In this document: positions 19,718 to 30,411 of the stretch, in pieces
Layout: every line of letters begins with the position of its first letter
How positions within the stretch are numbered: the first letter of the stretch is position 1
Assembly: GCA_016722025.1 (NCBI GenBank)
Contig: JADKGZ010000014.1
Location: 1 to 64,000 of the forward strand
DNA: 64,000 bases
DNA from: Acidimicrobiaceae bacterium
Lineage (GTDB): Bacteria; Actinomycetota; Acidimicrobiia; Acidimicrobiales; Ilumatobacteraceae
Direction of reading: 5' to 3'
Made by a program: the position numbers and the translations under genes
Notes under the pieces: generated by a model
Databases searched by the model: none
What the model saw: only the letters and a program-made list of their open reading frames with translations
Told to the model about the DNA's origin: nothing

Positions 19718-20466
19718 GACGCGAACTCGACCTGGAGGATTGCTGGCAGCGCTGGTTCGATCGGCGCGACCCCATCGCTCGCGACCGCATCATCGTGCAC
19801 TACTCGCCGCTCGTGAAGTTCGTGGCCGGTCGTGTCGGCGCCGGCCTGCCCAACAGCGTCGACTCCGGCGACCTGGTGAGCGCCGGTGTGTTCGGGCTCA
19901 TCGACGCGGTCGAGCGCTTCGACCCCGCTCGCGGCGTCAAGTTCGAGACGTTCGCCGTGCCGCGCATTCGTGGTGCGGTGTTCGACGGGTTGCGCTCGCT
20001 CGATTGGGTGCCGCGCTCGGTGCGCAGCCGCGCTCGCGAAGTGGAGAACGCCTTCCAGGACCTGGAGGGCAAGATGGGTCGCGGCCCCACCGACGAGGAG
20101 CTCGCCGTGCACTTGAAGATCTCGGCGACCGAGTTCCAGAAGTGGCTGGCGTCGATCGCCTCCACCACGGTCGGCCCGCTCGACAGAGCGCTGGTGGCGG
20201 GTGTCGAGCCGCGGGCGCTCACCGGCGACGTCCCCGATTCGCCGGCCGCGCTGGTGGAGGAAGGCGAGGTGAAGCGGCTGGTGAAGGTCGAACTGCGCCG
20301 CCTTCCCGAGCGCGAGAAGCTGGTGCTCACGCTGTACTACGACGAGGGCCTCACGTTGTCGGAGATCGGGTCCATCCTGGGCGTCACGGAGAGCCGTGTC
20401 TCGCAGATCCACACCAAGGCGGTGCTGCACCTGCGCGCCCGGCTCTCGGCCACCGGGGTAGCCTGA
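19714..20466 (+). CDS. whiG: WhiG/FliA-type sigma factor
   Basis: 250 residues, sigma-70 group 3. Region 2 includes HYSPLVKFVAGRV and VKFETFAVPRIRGAVFDGLRSLDW; region 3 contains RGPTDEELAVHLKIS; region 4 holds LTLSEIGSILGVTESRVSQIH. In Streptomyces WhiG controls sporulation onset; in motile actinobacteria the homologue drives flagellar genes. No anti-sigma factor is adjacent. Translationally coupled to xerC. Confidence 0.9.
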   Translation: MRRELDLEDCWQRWFDRRDPIARDRIIVHYSPLVKFVAGRVGAGLPNSVDSGDLVSAGVFGLIDAVERFDPARGVKFETFAVPRIRGAVFDGLRSLDWVPRSVRSRAREVENAFQDLEGKMGRGPTDEELAVHLKISATEFQKWLASIASTTVGPLDRALVAGVEPRALTGDVPDSPAALVEEGEVKRLVKVELRRLPEREKLVLTLYYDEGLTLSEIGSILGVTESRVSQIHTKAVLHLRARLSATGVA

Positions 20467-20506
20467 GCCCAGCGGCCGGCCGCCGTCCTCGCCCTGCGAG
20501 GCGGCG

Positions 20507-21010
20507 ATGATGGCTCCACTGGCCATGGTGCTGGGGCTGTTCGCCCCGGTCTGCTACGCGCCCCCCGTTTCGGCGGTCATCACCGTGCCCTACGTGCAGC
20601 CGGCGTGTGCCTACTGCTCCGGCCACCGGGGCATCCAGTACGCAGTGGCCACCGGCACCCCGGTGACAGCCGTGTCCGACGGTGTGGTCGTGTTCGCCGG
20701 CGCGGTGGCGGGCACTCGCTACGTCGTGGTGCTGCACCCCGACGGCATGCGCGCCACCTACGGAATGCTCGCCTCGGCGTCGGTGCGCAGCGGCGAGGTG
20801 GTGCATGTGGGGCAGGTGGTGGGCCTCTCCGCCGTGCACCTGTACTTCGGGCTGCGCGACGCGGCAAACGCCCCCGTCGATCCCGCACCACTGCTCGGTC
20901 GCCTGGTGGGCCGAGCTCGCCTGTTGCCCACCGACGGCAGCGGCGGCCGCCCCGCCGCCGCACCCCGCCTCGTCTGCGCAGGCGACGTTTCGCGCCCGTC
21001 GTCTGCGTGA
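20507..21010 (+). CDS. M23-like (LytM) domain protein, probably catalytically inactive
   Basis: 167 residues: signal-peptide-like N-terminus then an M23 fold. Two of the four metal ligands of active LytM enzymes appear altered: the HxxxD motif reads HRGIQ, and the final HxH reads HLY. Inactive LytM proteins act as regulators of amidases in other bacteria. Two Cys in PACAYC may matter for export or folding. The position between whiG and rpsB is conserved in actinobacteria. Confidence 0.7.
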   Translation: MMAPLAMVLGLFAPVCYAPPVSAVITVPYVQPACAYCSGHRGIQYAVATGTPVTAVSDGVVVFAGAVAGTRYVVVLHPDGMRATYGMLASASVRSGEVVHVGQVVGLSAVHLYFGLRDAANAPVDPAPLLGRLVGRARLLPTDGSGGRPAAAPRLVCAGDVSRPSSA

Positions 21011-21027
21011 GCCGCTGGTGAGGCCGG

Positions 21028-21033
21028 TATCAT
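21028..21033 (+). promoter_or_regulatory. Possible -10 box for rpsB
   Basis: TATCAT about 110 nt upstream of the rpsB ATG, giving a long 5' leader that contains a hairpin. No clear -35. Confidence 0.3.
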
Positions 21034-21081
21034 CGCACGGCGGTTCGCTGTTTCGGCGAGCCCGATCAATCCGCATGTGCC

Positions 21082-21131
21082 CTCCTGCGGTCGCCTCGGC
21101 GCCCGGGTGCATGCGCCGCCAACCGCAGGAG
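21082..21131 (+). promoter_or_regulatory. rpsB leader hairpin sequestering the ribosome binding site
   Basis: A perfect 10-bp outer stem (ctcctgcggt 21082-21091 with accgcaggag 21122-21131) encloses an inner 6-bp stem (cggcgc 21097-21102 with gcgccg 21113-21118). The right arm contains the AGGAG of the rpsB ribosome site, which would be covered when folded. S2 autoregulation through the rpsB leader is known in other bacteria; here a similar role is inferred. Confidence 0.5.
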
Positions 21132-21144
21132 AGGAGCAATCACC

Positions 21145-22138
<994 letters not shown>

Positions 22139-22144
22139 TCAAGA

Positions 22145-22933
22145 ATGGCATTTACCGCCAAGGACGTACAGGCGCTGCGCCAGGCAACCGGCGCCGGCAT
22201 GATGGATGCCAAGAAGGCCCTCGAGGCCAACGACGGCGATGCCGAAGCAGCCAAGCAGTGGCTGCGTGAGAAGGGCCTCGCCGCCAGCGCCAAACGCGAC
22301 GACCGCGAGAACACCCAGGGCCTCGTTGCGCTGCTCATCGAGGGCAACGTCGGCGCCATCGTCAAGCTCAAGTCCGAGACCGACTTCGTGGCCGGCAGCG
22401 ACCTGTTCAAGGCCGAGGCCGCTGCGCTGGTCGCCCTCGTGGTGGCGAAAGGTGAGGCCGCTGTGGCCGAGCGCTCGGCGATCCTCGACGACCTGAAGAT
22501 CACGCTCAAGGAGAAGATCGAGCTCGGCGAAGTCGTGCGCATCGAAGCGGCTCCCGGCAACGTCATCGACAGCTACCTGCACTTGCAGGGTGGCCGGGGC
22601 GTGAACGCGGTGCTGGTGGAGATGGCCGGCGCGACCCAGGAGCTCGCGCACGACGTGGCCGTGCACATCGGCTTCGCGCGTCCGAAGTACCTCAGCAAGG
22701 CCGACGTGCCCGCCGAGGTGGTCGAGCACGAGCGCGCCACGCTCGAGACGCTCAGCCGCAACGAGGGCAAGCCGGAAGCGGCACTGCCCAAGATCGTCGA
22801 AGGCCGAGTGCAGGGCTTCTTCAAGGACGTTGCGCTGCTCGAGCAGCCGTACGCGAAGGACGACAGCAAGTCGATCACGCAGTACATCGGCTCGGCCAGC
22901 ATCGTGCGCTACGCACAGGTCGAGATCGGCTGA
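22145..22933 (+). CDS. tsf: Elongation factor Ts
   Basis: 262 residues. The N-terminal UBA-like domain (VQALRQATGAGMMDAKKALE) and the EF-Ts core stretch KSETDFVAGSDLF are visible. Recharges EF-Tu with GTP. 6 bp after the rpsB stop, the universal rpsB-tsf order. Confidence 0.96.
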   Translation: MAFTAKDVQALRQATGAGMMDAKKALEANDGDAEAAKQWLREKGLAASAKRDDRENTQGLVALLIEGNVGAIVKLKSETDFVAGSDLFKAEAAALVALVVAKGEAAVAERSAILDDLKITLKEKIELGEVVRIEAAPGNVIDSYLHLQGGRGVNAVLVEMAGATQELAHDVAVHIGFARPKYLSKADVPAEVVEHERATLETLSRNEGKPEAALPKIVEGRVQGFFKDVALLEQPYAKDDSKSITQYIGSASIVRYAQVEIG

Positions 22934-22959
22934 ACCTCTCACATCATGAAGGGCCTGCC

Positions 22960-23691
22960 ATGACCTCTCCCCGCTGGAAGCGCATCGTCTTCAAGCCGTC
23001 GGGAGAGGCATTGGCCGGCCCCTCGGGTCAAGGCCTCGACGGCGACACGCTCGACCTCACCGCGCGCGAGATCATCGCCGTGCGCGAGATGGGCGTCGAT
23101 GTCGTCGTGGTCGTGGGCGGTGGCAACTTCTGGCGTGGCCGCCAGGGCGCGATGACGGGCATGGACGCGACGCAGAGCGACCACATCGGCATGCTCGGCA
23201 CCGTCATGAACGCGCTGGCGTTGCAGGATGCGCTCGAACGCGCCGGCCAGACCACGCGCGTGCAGAGCGCCATCGAGATGCCGCGCATCGCCGAGCCCTA
23301 CATCCGGCGGCGTGCGATGCGCCACCTGGAGAAGGGTCGCGTGGTCATCTTCGCGGCCGGCACCGGCAATCCGTTCTTCACCACCGACACGGCGGCCGCC
23401 TTGCGTGCTGCCGAGATCGACGCCGACGCCTTGCTGAAGGGCACGCACTCCGGCGTTGACGGCGTGTACGACGCCGATCCCAGGTTGGTGCCAACCGCGA
23501 CCAAGTACGACGAAGTCAGCTACATCGAAGTGATGACGAAGGATCTGAAGGTGATGGACGCCACGGCGATCGCGTTCTGCCGCGATCACAAGATCCCGAT
23601 CGTCGTCTTCGACATGTCGTCGCCGGGTGCTCTGCAGGCCATTCTGCGCGGCGCTTCGGTCGGCACCATCGTTCGCGACCGGCCCGCCTGA
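22960..23691 (+). CDS. pyrH: Uridylate kinase
   Basis: 243 residues, amino-acid-kinase fold. RIVFKPSGEALAG carries the nucleotide-binding start, VVVGGGNFWRGR the glycine loop, and KGTHSGVDGVYDADPR the UMP/ATP region. Phosphorylates UMP to UDP. Standard rpsB-tsf-pyrH-frr order. Confidence 0.95.
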   Translation: MTSPRWKRIVFKPSGEALAGPSGQGLDGDTLDLTAREIIAVREMGVDVVVVVGGGNFWRGRQGAMTGMDATQSDHIGMLGTVMNALALQDALERAGQTTRVQSAIEMPRIAEPYIRRRAMRHLEKGRVVIFAAGTGNPFFTTDTAAALRAAEIDADALLKGTHSGVDGVYDADPRLVPTATKYDEVSYIEVMTKDLKVMDATAIAFCRDHKIPIVVFDMSSPGALQAILRGASVGTIVRDRPA

Positions 23692-23758
23692 TCGCCGACG
23701 CATTGCCGTCGTTCGAGGGCGTGTCGCCTCATGTGCTTCCGGCGTGCTCGCGGATCGG

Positions 23759-23764
23759 TACGCT
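23759..23764 (+). promoter_or_regulatory. -10-like box of frr
   Basis: TACGCT, 6 nt before the GTG start at 23771; supports GTG as the real start and a leaderless transcript in addition to read-through. Confidence 0.4.
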
Positions 23765-23770
23765 GGCGAC

Positions 23771-24328
23771 GTGACTGAAGCAACGATCCTCGACGCGCTC
23801 GAGAAGATGGAAAAAGCCGTCGAACATGTGCAGGTGCAGTTCACGACCGTGCGTACCGGCCGTGCCACTCCGGCGCTGGTCGAGCGCCTGCTCGTCGAGT
23901 ACTACGGTTCCACGGTGCCCCTGTTGCAGCTCGCCGGTTTTCAGGTTCCCGAGGCCCGCCAGCTGCTCATCAAGCCGCACGACCGGGCCACGTTGGTTGC
24001 CATCGAGAAGGCCATTCGCGACAGCGACCTGGGTGTCAACCCCAGCAACGACGGTGTCGTCATTCGCATCAACTTCCCGGCGCTCACCGAAGAGCGGCGC
24101 AAGGAGTACGTGAAGGTCGTCAAGCACATGGCCGAAGACGGTCGGGTTTCGGTGCGCAGCATCCGCCGCGACGCACGCAAGCATCTCGAGGCCGCCGAGA
24201 AGGCCAGCGAGATCTCGGCCGACGAGCTGGAGCGGGCGGAGAAGGAAATGGAGAAGATCACGCACGACCACGTCGAGCTGATCGACAAGGCCCTCGGGCG
24301 CAAAGAGCAAGAGCTGCTCGAAGTCTGA
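23771..24328 (+). CDS. frr: Ribosome recycling factor
   Basis: 185 residues, GTG start. Family motifs: TVRTGRATPALVE, LIKPHDRATLVAIEKAI, LTEERRKEYVKVVKHMAEDGRVSVRSIRR. Splits post-termination ribosomes with EF-G. Confidence 0.95.
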   Translation: MTEATILDALEKMEKAVEHVQVQFTTVRTGRATPALVERLLVEYYGSTVPLLQLAGFQVPEARQLLIKPHDRATLVAIEKAIRDSDLGVNPSNDGVVIRINFPALTEERRKEYVKVVKHMAEDGRVSVRSIRRDARKHLEAAEKASEISADELERAEKEMEKITHDHVELIDKALGRKEQELLEV

Positions 24329-24336
24329 TCGAGCAG
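24314..24336 (+). terminator. Hairpin with the frr stop codon in its loop
   Basis: Perfect 8-bp stem (ctgctcga with tcgagcag) and a 7-nt loop that ends in the TGA stop (24326-24328). It separates frr from cdsA, only 21 bp before the cdsA start. Confidence 0.4.
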
Positions 24337-24357
24337 ATTCGAGGGAGGGATTCCGCA

Positions 24358-25757
24358 ATGACCGATGATTCTTGGCGCAAGCGGCGCGACGAAGAGACCG
24401 ACTTTGGGCCGCCGCTGTTCGGCGACGATGCCGCCACCGATTCGGGGTCCGGCGGCATTTCGTTCGGCGACTCCGACACGGGCCCGCTGCCGCACTGGAC
24501 CGAGCCGCCCACCGGTGAGATCCCGCGGGTCCTCACTCCCAATCCGGCCGGCGAGCCCACCGACGACCTCGATGTCTGGTCGTCGTTCTCCGGCCAGTCG
24601 CCAAGCTCGCGTGACGGCTTCGGTGCCGAGTCGTCCGACGGTCTCGACGACATCACCGGCCTGTCGCCGGTGTTCGAGCAGCCCGACGACGACCTCTTCG
24701 AGGATCCCGCCGTGGTCACACGCGACGAGTCGGTGCCGGTGCGGCGCGAGCAGGGCCGCATCACCATCGGCACCGACCCCACCGATGGTGCCGCCTCGCG
24801 GCCCACGTCGTCAGGCCGCCGGCCACGCCCGGGCGATGCCACCTCGCGAGGTCGCCCCGGCGCCCGCCCCGCCACGGCCGGCCGGGCAACGTCGAGCAAG
24901 TCCACCAAGGGTGTCAGCGGTCGCGACATGCCCACGGCCATCGCCGTCGGCTCGGCATCGCCGCCGTGTTCATCGGCGCGCTGAAGTACAAGCCGTGGGC
25001 CGTGGCCGTCATCGTGGTGGTGGTGCTGGGGCTGGGCGCGGTCGAGTACTTCGATCGCGTGCGCGAGAAGGGCTATCAGCCGGCGTTCGTGCCGGGAATC
25101 GTCGCGTGCGTGGCGGCGCCGGCAGCGGTGTACCACTACGGCACCGGCGCGCTGCCGCTGGTGATGATGCTGGCGTTCGTGGCCTGCGCGGTCAGCTTCA
25201 TCGGTGCCCCCAACCTCGAGTCCAACCCGATGCCCAACATGGCCATCACCTCGTTGGGCATCACCTGGATCGGCATGCTCGGCTCGTTCGGCGCCGGCAT
25301 CGTGGCGCTCTCCAACTTCGGCGGCGGCAACCCCATCGGTACCGACACGCTGTGCCTGCTGGCGATCGGCGTGGTGGCCAACGACATCGGTGCGTTGTTC
25401 GTGGGCAGTGCCGTGGGCAAGACCCCGTTGCGACACTGGATCAGCCCCAACAAGAGCGTCGAAGGCTTCTTGGGCGGCACGGTGCTCACCTTGGGCGCCA
25501 TGTTCCTGGTGGGCGTTGCCGACAAGAGCAGCACGTGGAACAGCACCGGCGACCTGCTGCTGCTGGGCTTGGTCATCTCCCTCATGGCGCCCATCGGCGA
25601 TCTCACGGAGAGCATGTTCAAGCGCAACCTCGACGTGAAGGACTTCGGTTCCATCGTCAAGGGTCACGGTGGCATCCTCGACCGGTTCGACGGGTTCCTG
25701 TTCGTGATGCCGGCCGTCTACTACCTCACCATCACTCTGCAGCCCTGGTTCAGCTGA
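24358..25757 (+). CDS. cdsA: Phosphatidate cytidylyltransferase with long acidic N-terminal extension, frameshifted
   Basis: Makes CDP-diacylglycerol at the membrane. Residues 1-195 are hydrophilic and disorder-prone (Asp/Ser/Pro-rich, then Arg/Gly-rich); the membrane domain follows. A base is missing near 24950: restored, the text reads AIAVGLGIAAVFIGALKYK. The C-terminal signature is present as IVKGHGGILDRFDGFLF, with SVEGFLGG before it. Several TM helices. GAGGGAGG ribosome site before the ATG. Confidence 0.9.
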
Positions 25758-25821
25758 CCGTCACTCGTCGGCCTCGGCCGCGGTGCATCCGTTGCCTCGG
25801 GCTGCGAGAATGCCTCCTGTC

Positions 25822-26965
25822 ATGAGTGCAGTGCGCGTCGCCATCGCCGGTTCGTCCGGCTCGATCGGTACCCAAACCCTCGATGTCGTGCGCGCCGAGG
25901 CCGGTCGCTACGAGGTGGTCGCGCTCGGCGTCGGCTCGTCCATCGCCGTGCTCATCGAGCAGGCGCTCGAGTTCCGCCCGAAGGTGGTGGCGGTTGCCGA
26001 CGCCTCGCTGCGGGCAGAGGTGGCGGCAGCCTTGCCCTTCGCCGAGGTGGTCGCCGATCTCGCCGATCTGGTCGCCGTTGCCGATGTGGTGGTCAACGCC
26101 GTCGTCGGCTTCGCCGGCTTGCCGGTCACGGTGAGCACGTTGGCTGCGGGCAAGCGGTTGGCGCTGGCCAACAAGGAGAGCCTCATCGCTGCCGGCCCCG
26201 TCGTGCAGCCGTTGCGGCGCACGCCAGGGGCCGAGCTGGTGCCGGTCGACAGCGAGCACTGCGCGGTGCACCAGTGCCTGCGCTCGTCGGCACACAACGA
26301 CCGCGAAGTCAGCCGCATCATGCTGACTGCCAGTGGGGGCCCGTTCCGCGGACGGTCGTCGAGCGAGCTGGCCAACGTCGGCGTCGACGAGGCGCTCGCT
26401 CATCCCACGTGGAAGATGGGCCCGAAGATCACCATCGACTCCAGCACGCTCATGAACAAGGGGCTGGAAGTGATCGAGGCGCACGAACTGTTCGGCACCC
26501 CCTACGACTGCATCGAGGTCGTGGTGCACCCGCAGAGCGTTGTCCACTCGATGGCCGAGTTCACCGACGGCAGCACCATCGCCCAGCTGTCGATGCCCGA
26601 CATGCGCCTGCCCATCGGCTACGCCCTGGCCTACCCGGCGCGCATCGGCGTGCCCTTCGGCCGCATCGACTGGGGCGCAACTCGGCCGCCTCGACTTCGA
26701 GCCGCCCGACATGGCCACCTTCCGCTGCCTTGCGCTGGCCTACGAGGCCGGCCGAATCGGCGGCACGGCCCCCGCATGGCTCAGTGCCGCCAACGAAGTG
26801 GCCGTCGAAGCCTTCCTCGCCGGTCGCCTTCGCTGGCACCAGATCGCAGAAGTCAACGACGCCGCGCTCCAGCGCTACGAGCCGAGTGCCGATCAATCCA
26901 TCGACGACATCATCGCCGCCGACGCTCGCGCGCGTGTGGTGGCCCAGGAGGTCCTTCCCGTATGA
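25822..26965 (+). CDS. dxr: 1-deoxy-D-xylulose 5-phosphate reductoisomerase, frameshifted
   Basis: Second step of the non-mevalonate isoprenoid pathway. NADPH motif GSSGSIGTQTLDVV; substrate/metal region VDSEHCAVHQCL; MTASGGPFRG-like ASGGPFRGRS; NKGLEVIEAHELFG. An extra G in a GGGG run (26672-26675) breaks the frame: removing it gives RIDWAQLGRLDFEPPD and continues to the stop at 26965, overlapping rseP by ATGA. Paired with ispG downstream, another gene of the same pathway. Confidence 0.92.
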
Positions 26966-28256
26966 GCAACGACACCAGCAACGACACCGACACCAGCACC
27001 GACACCGGCGCCGCGGCATCGAGCCGCTTCGAGCGGATGAAGGTGGAGGTCGTCTCCGGCGGCACGCAGGCAGCAGAGCCGCCGGCGCAGGCCGATCGTT
27101 CGACGATGATCGTCGGCACGCTTGCATGGATCGCCCTGTTCGTGGTGCTCGGCATCTACAGCCCATGGTTCGTGGTCTTCGTCCTTGGCCTCGCCGTCTC
27201 GATCATGCTGCACGAGCTCGGTCACTTCTGGACGGCGCGCAAGAGCGGCATGCGCGCTACTCAGTTCTTCCTCGGGTTCGGTCCTCGCATCTGGAGCACG
27301 CACCGCAACGGCGTGGAGTACGGCGTGCGCGCCATCCCGCTGGGCGGCTTCGTGAAGATCATCGGCATGACCAATGTCGACGAGGTGGCGCCCGAGGACG
27401 AGCCGTTCACCTACCGCCAGGGCACCTACCCGCGGCGGATGTGGGTGATCACCGCCGGATCGGTGATGCACATGATCATCGCCATCGTGCTCATCGTCGG
27501 GGTGTACTCCATCTGGGGCCGTGTCGAGGAGTCCGGTGTCGTGCGACTGGCGGCCGTCAGCGCCGACAGCCCCGCCGCCGACGCCGGGTTGCAGGTGGGT
27601 GACATCATCAGGACCGTCGACGGGGCACCCGTGCAAGAGGCCGACGCTTGGCGCGACACGCTGGCCGCCACCGTGCCCGGCTCGACGATGCAGCTGGGCG
27701 TCGAGCGCGACGGCCAGCTGCTGACGCTCGAGGCCACGCTCATCCAGAACCCCACTTCGACCGACGTGCAGCGAGGGTTCCTGGGTGTCTCGCCGTACTC
27801 CGACGATCGAGTGGCTCAGTCGTTCACCGATGCGTTGGTCGAGGGTCCCTCCGATCTCGTCACCGGCGTCGGCCAGGCGATCTCCGGCGTCGCCAAGGTG
27901 CTCAACCCGGTGAGCGTGTGGGGTCACCTGGTGGGCACCAACGACGACCCCACTTCGCGCCCGGGCACCATCGTCGGCGCCACACGGATCAGCGACGACA
28001 TCGGCGACTTCGACGGGTGGGCGGGCCTGCTCACGCTGATCGCCAGCGTCAACCTCTCGGTGGGTGTGTTCAACATGTTCCCGCTGCTGCCGCTCGACGG
28101 TGGGCATGCCGCGATCGCCACCTACGAACGCCTGCGGTCGCGCCGGGGCAAGCGCTACTTCGCCGACGTCAACAAGCTGATGCCGGTGGCCGCGCTGTGC
28201 CTGGCGCTCATCGGCTGCTGTTCCTCACCGGCCTCTACCTCGACGTGGTGAAAGCT
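26962..28256 (+). CDS. rseP: Site-2 zinc metalloprotease RseP, 3' end lost
   Basis: Intramembrane protease that cuts anti-sigma factors. HELGH at residues 84-88 (zinc), a PDZ domain around residues 190-260 (DAGLQVGDIIRTVDG), and the LDGGH motif near the C-terminus. One base is missing at about 28212 (restored text LIGLLFLTGLYLDVVK), and the stop lies in the poly-G block that follows, so the end is approximate. An N-terminal cytosolic extension of about 45 residues is rich in Asp/Thr. Confidence 0.9.
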
Positions 28257-28349
<93 letters not shown>

Positions 28350-28393
28350 CGTGAGCCGTCACAACCCAGGCGGGAACTGGCACACTGGGCGAC

Positions 28394-29611
28394 GTGAGCT
28401 TCGAACGACGCACCACCCGCCAACTCTTCGTGGGCAAGGTGCCCGTGGGCGGCGGCGCACCGATCACGGTGCAGTCGATGACCACCACCAAGACCGCCGA
28501 CGTGGAGGGCACGCTGCAGCAGATCTACGCGCTCGCCGCGGCCGGCTGCGACATCGTGCGCTGCACCTGCAACGAGGCCGAGGCCGCCGAGGGGCTGGCG
28601 CAGATCGTGCCCCGCTCGCCGATCCCCGTCATCGCCGACATCCACCACCAGTACAAGATGGCGCTGGCGGCGATGGAGGCCGGGGTGCACGGCCTGCGGC
28701 TGAACCCCGGCAACATCCGCAAGCCCGAGCACATCAAGGCCGTCGCTGCCGAGGCGAAGGATCGCGGGCTGCCGATCCGCATCGGTGTCAACGGCGGCTC
28801 GCTCGACCCCGCGCTCTACGAGAAGTACGACGGCCTGAAGCCGGAGGCGATGGTGGAGAGCGCGCTGCAGGAGATCGCCTACTTCGACGAGGTGGGCTTC
28901 ACCGACTACAAGATCAGCGTCAAGGCCAGCAACGTGCCGATGATGGTGGAGGCCTATCGCCAGCTCAGCGACGTCACCGACGCACCGCTGCACCTCGGTG
29001 TCACCGAGGCCGGCCCGCCGCCGGCCGGGCTGCTGAAGGCCACCGCCGGCATCGCCACGTTGCTGCTGGAAGGCATCGGCGACACCATCCGCTACAGCCT
29101 CACCGCCGACCCCGTGGAGGAGGCCCGTGCCGGCCGGCAACTGCTGGAGGCGCTCGGGCTGCGTGAACGCAAGAACGTCGACCTCATCGCCTGCCCGTCG
29201 TGCGGGCGCGCCGAGGTGGATGTCATCGACATCGCCAACCGGGCGATGGCGGCGTTCGGCGATCGCAAGATTCCGCTGCAGGTGGCGGTCATGGGCTGCG
29301 TGGTCAACGGCCCCGGCGAGGCCCGCGAGGCCGACCTCGGCATCGCCGCCGGCAACAAGCGCGGCCACCTGTTCGTGAAGGGCCGCAACGTGGCCGTCGT
29401 GCCCGAGAACGAGATGGTGGAGGCGCTGGTCGAGTGGGCCGAGTTCATCCACGAGCACGGCACCGAGGCCGCCATCGCCAGGGCCGACACCACGATCGCC
29501 GAACGCGAGGCCGCCAAGGATCGGGCGAAGCTGCTCGACGACAAGGGCGACGACGCCAACCACTCGCAGGAGAAGATCGTCGAGATCCGCCGCACCGTCA
29601 GTGGTGGCTGA
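28394..29611 (+). CDS. ispG: 4-hydroxy-3-methylbut-2-en-1-yl diphosphate synthase
   Basis: 405 residues, GTG start. The TIM-barrel part has VQSMTTTKTADV and ADIHHQYKMAL; the [4Fe-4S] cysteines are in ACPSCGR and GCVVNGPGE. Reduces MEcPP to HMBPP. Follows dxr-rseP, the usual actinobacterial cluster. The acidic Lys/Asp-rich C-terminal tail is slightly long. Confidence 0.95.
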   Translation: MSFERRTTRQLFVGKVPVGGGAPITVQSMTTTKTADVEGTLQQIYALAAAGCDIVRCTCNEAEAAEGLAQIVPRSPIPVIADIHHQYKMALAAMEAGVHGLRLNPGNIRKPEHIKAVAAEAKDRGLPIRIGVNGGSLDPALYEKYDGLKPEAMVESALQEIAYFDEVGFTDYKISVKASNVPMMVEAYRQLSDVTDAPLHLGVTEAGPPPAGLLKATAGIATLLLEGIGDTIRYSLTADPVEEARAGRQLLEALGLRERKNVDLIACPSCGRAEVDVIDIANRAMAAFGDRKIPLQVAVMGCVVNGPGEAREADLGIAAGNKRGHLFVKGRNVAVVPENEMVEALVEWAEFIHEHGTEAAIARADTTIAEREAAKDRAKLLDDKGDDANHSQEKIVEIRRTVSGG

Positions 29612-29615
29612 TCCC

Positions 29616-30375
29616 ATGCCGTACTCGGTGCCGTTGTTCGAGTTCGACCCGTCGCCCGACGCGGTCATCAACCCCAGCATCCATCGCCCGCCGCTCGGCT
29701 TTCCGCAGCACGCCGTGATGTGCTGGTTCGGCAACGTCGTGCGCGAACGCACGGCCGGCATCGAGCCGGTGCACCACGTGCCGTTCGAGCACGGTGATCA
29801 TCCGATCTGCGTCGTCGAGCACCGGGGCATACCGGTCGCCCTGGTCAGCCCCGGGTGTCGGCGCGCCGGCCGCAGTCACGTCGCTGGAGGTGGTCATCGC
29901 ACTCGGTGCCACGCACATCATCGGCTGCGGCGGGGCGGGCATCGTGAAGCCGGGGTTCGACGTGGGCCACGGGATCGTTCCCACCGGTGCCGTGCGCGAC
30001 GAGTGCACCAGCTACCACTACGCACCGTTCGACGCGGAGGTCGCGCCGCACCCGCGGGCGCTTGCCGCCATCGACGCAGTGCTCACCGAGGCCGGCGTGC
30101 CCCACGACCGCGGCCTGGTGTGGACCACCGACGCGTTCTTCCGCGAGACCGCAGCCAAGGTGGCCCGCCGCCGCGAGCAAGGCTGCCTGGCGGTCGACAT
30201 GGAGGCCGCGGCGATGTTCGCCTGTGCCGCCTTCCGAGGCGCTACCTATGGCCAGCTGCTGTACGCCGGCGACGATGTCAGCGCCGCCGAATGGGACCAC
30301 CGCCACTGGGACAAGCAGACCGGCGCTCGCGACCGGTTGCTCGATCTCGCGCTGGAGGCCGTGATCCGTCTCTGA
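29616..30375 (+). CDS. Purine/uridine nucleoside phosphorylase family protein, frameshifted
   Basis: PNP_UDP superfamily. After removing one G from the GGG at about 29853, the text reads LVSPGVGAPAAVTSLEVVIALG, then IGCGGAGIVKP, the phosphate/ribose region and the family motif CLAVDMEAAAMFACA. Cleaves a nucleoside with phosphate; the base specificity cannot be told. ATG at 29616 is preferred; an upstream GTG (29601) would overlap ispG. Convergent with manA. Confidence 0.82.
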
Positions 30376-30411
30376 AACTTCGGCGGCGCAGCCGGGCACT
30401 GGTGGGCGCGG

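Noticed and set aside
25783..28251. Apparent Dxr-RseP fusion protein
   Set aside because: Produced by a frameshift in dxr that happens to join the rseP frame; the true genes overlap by ATGA.
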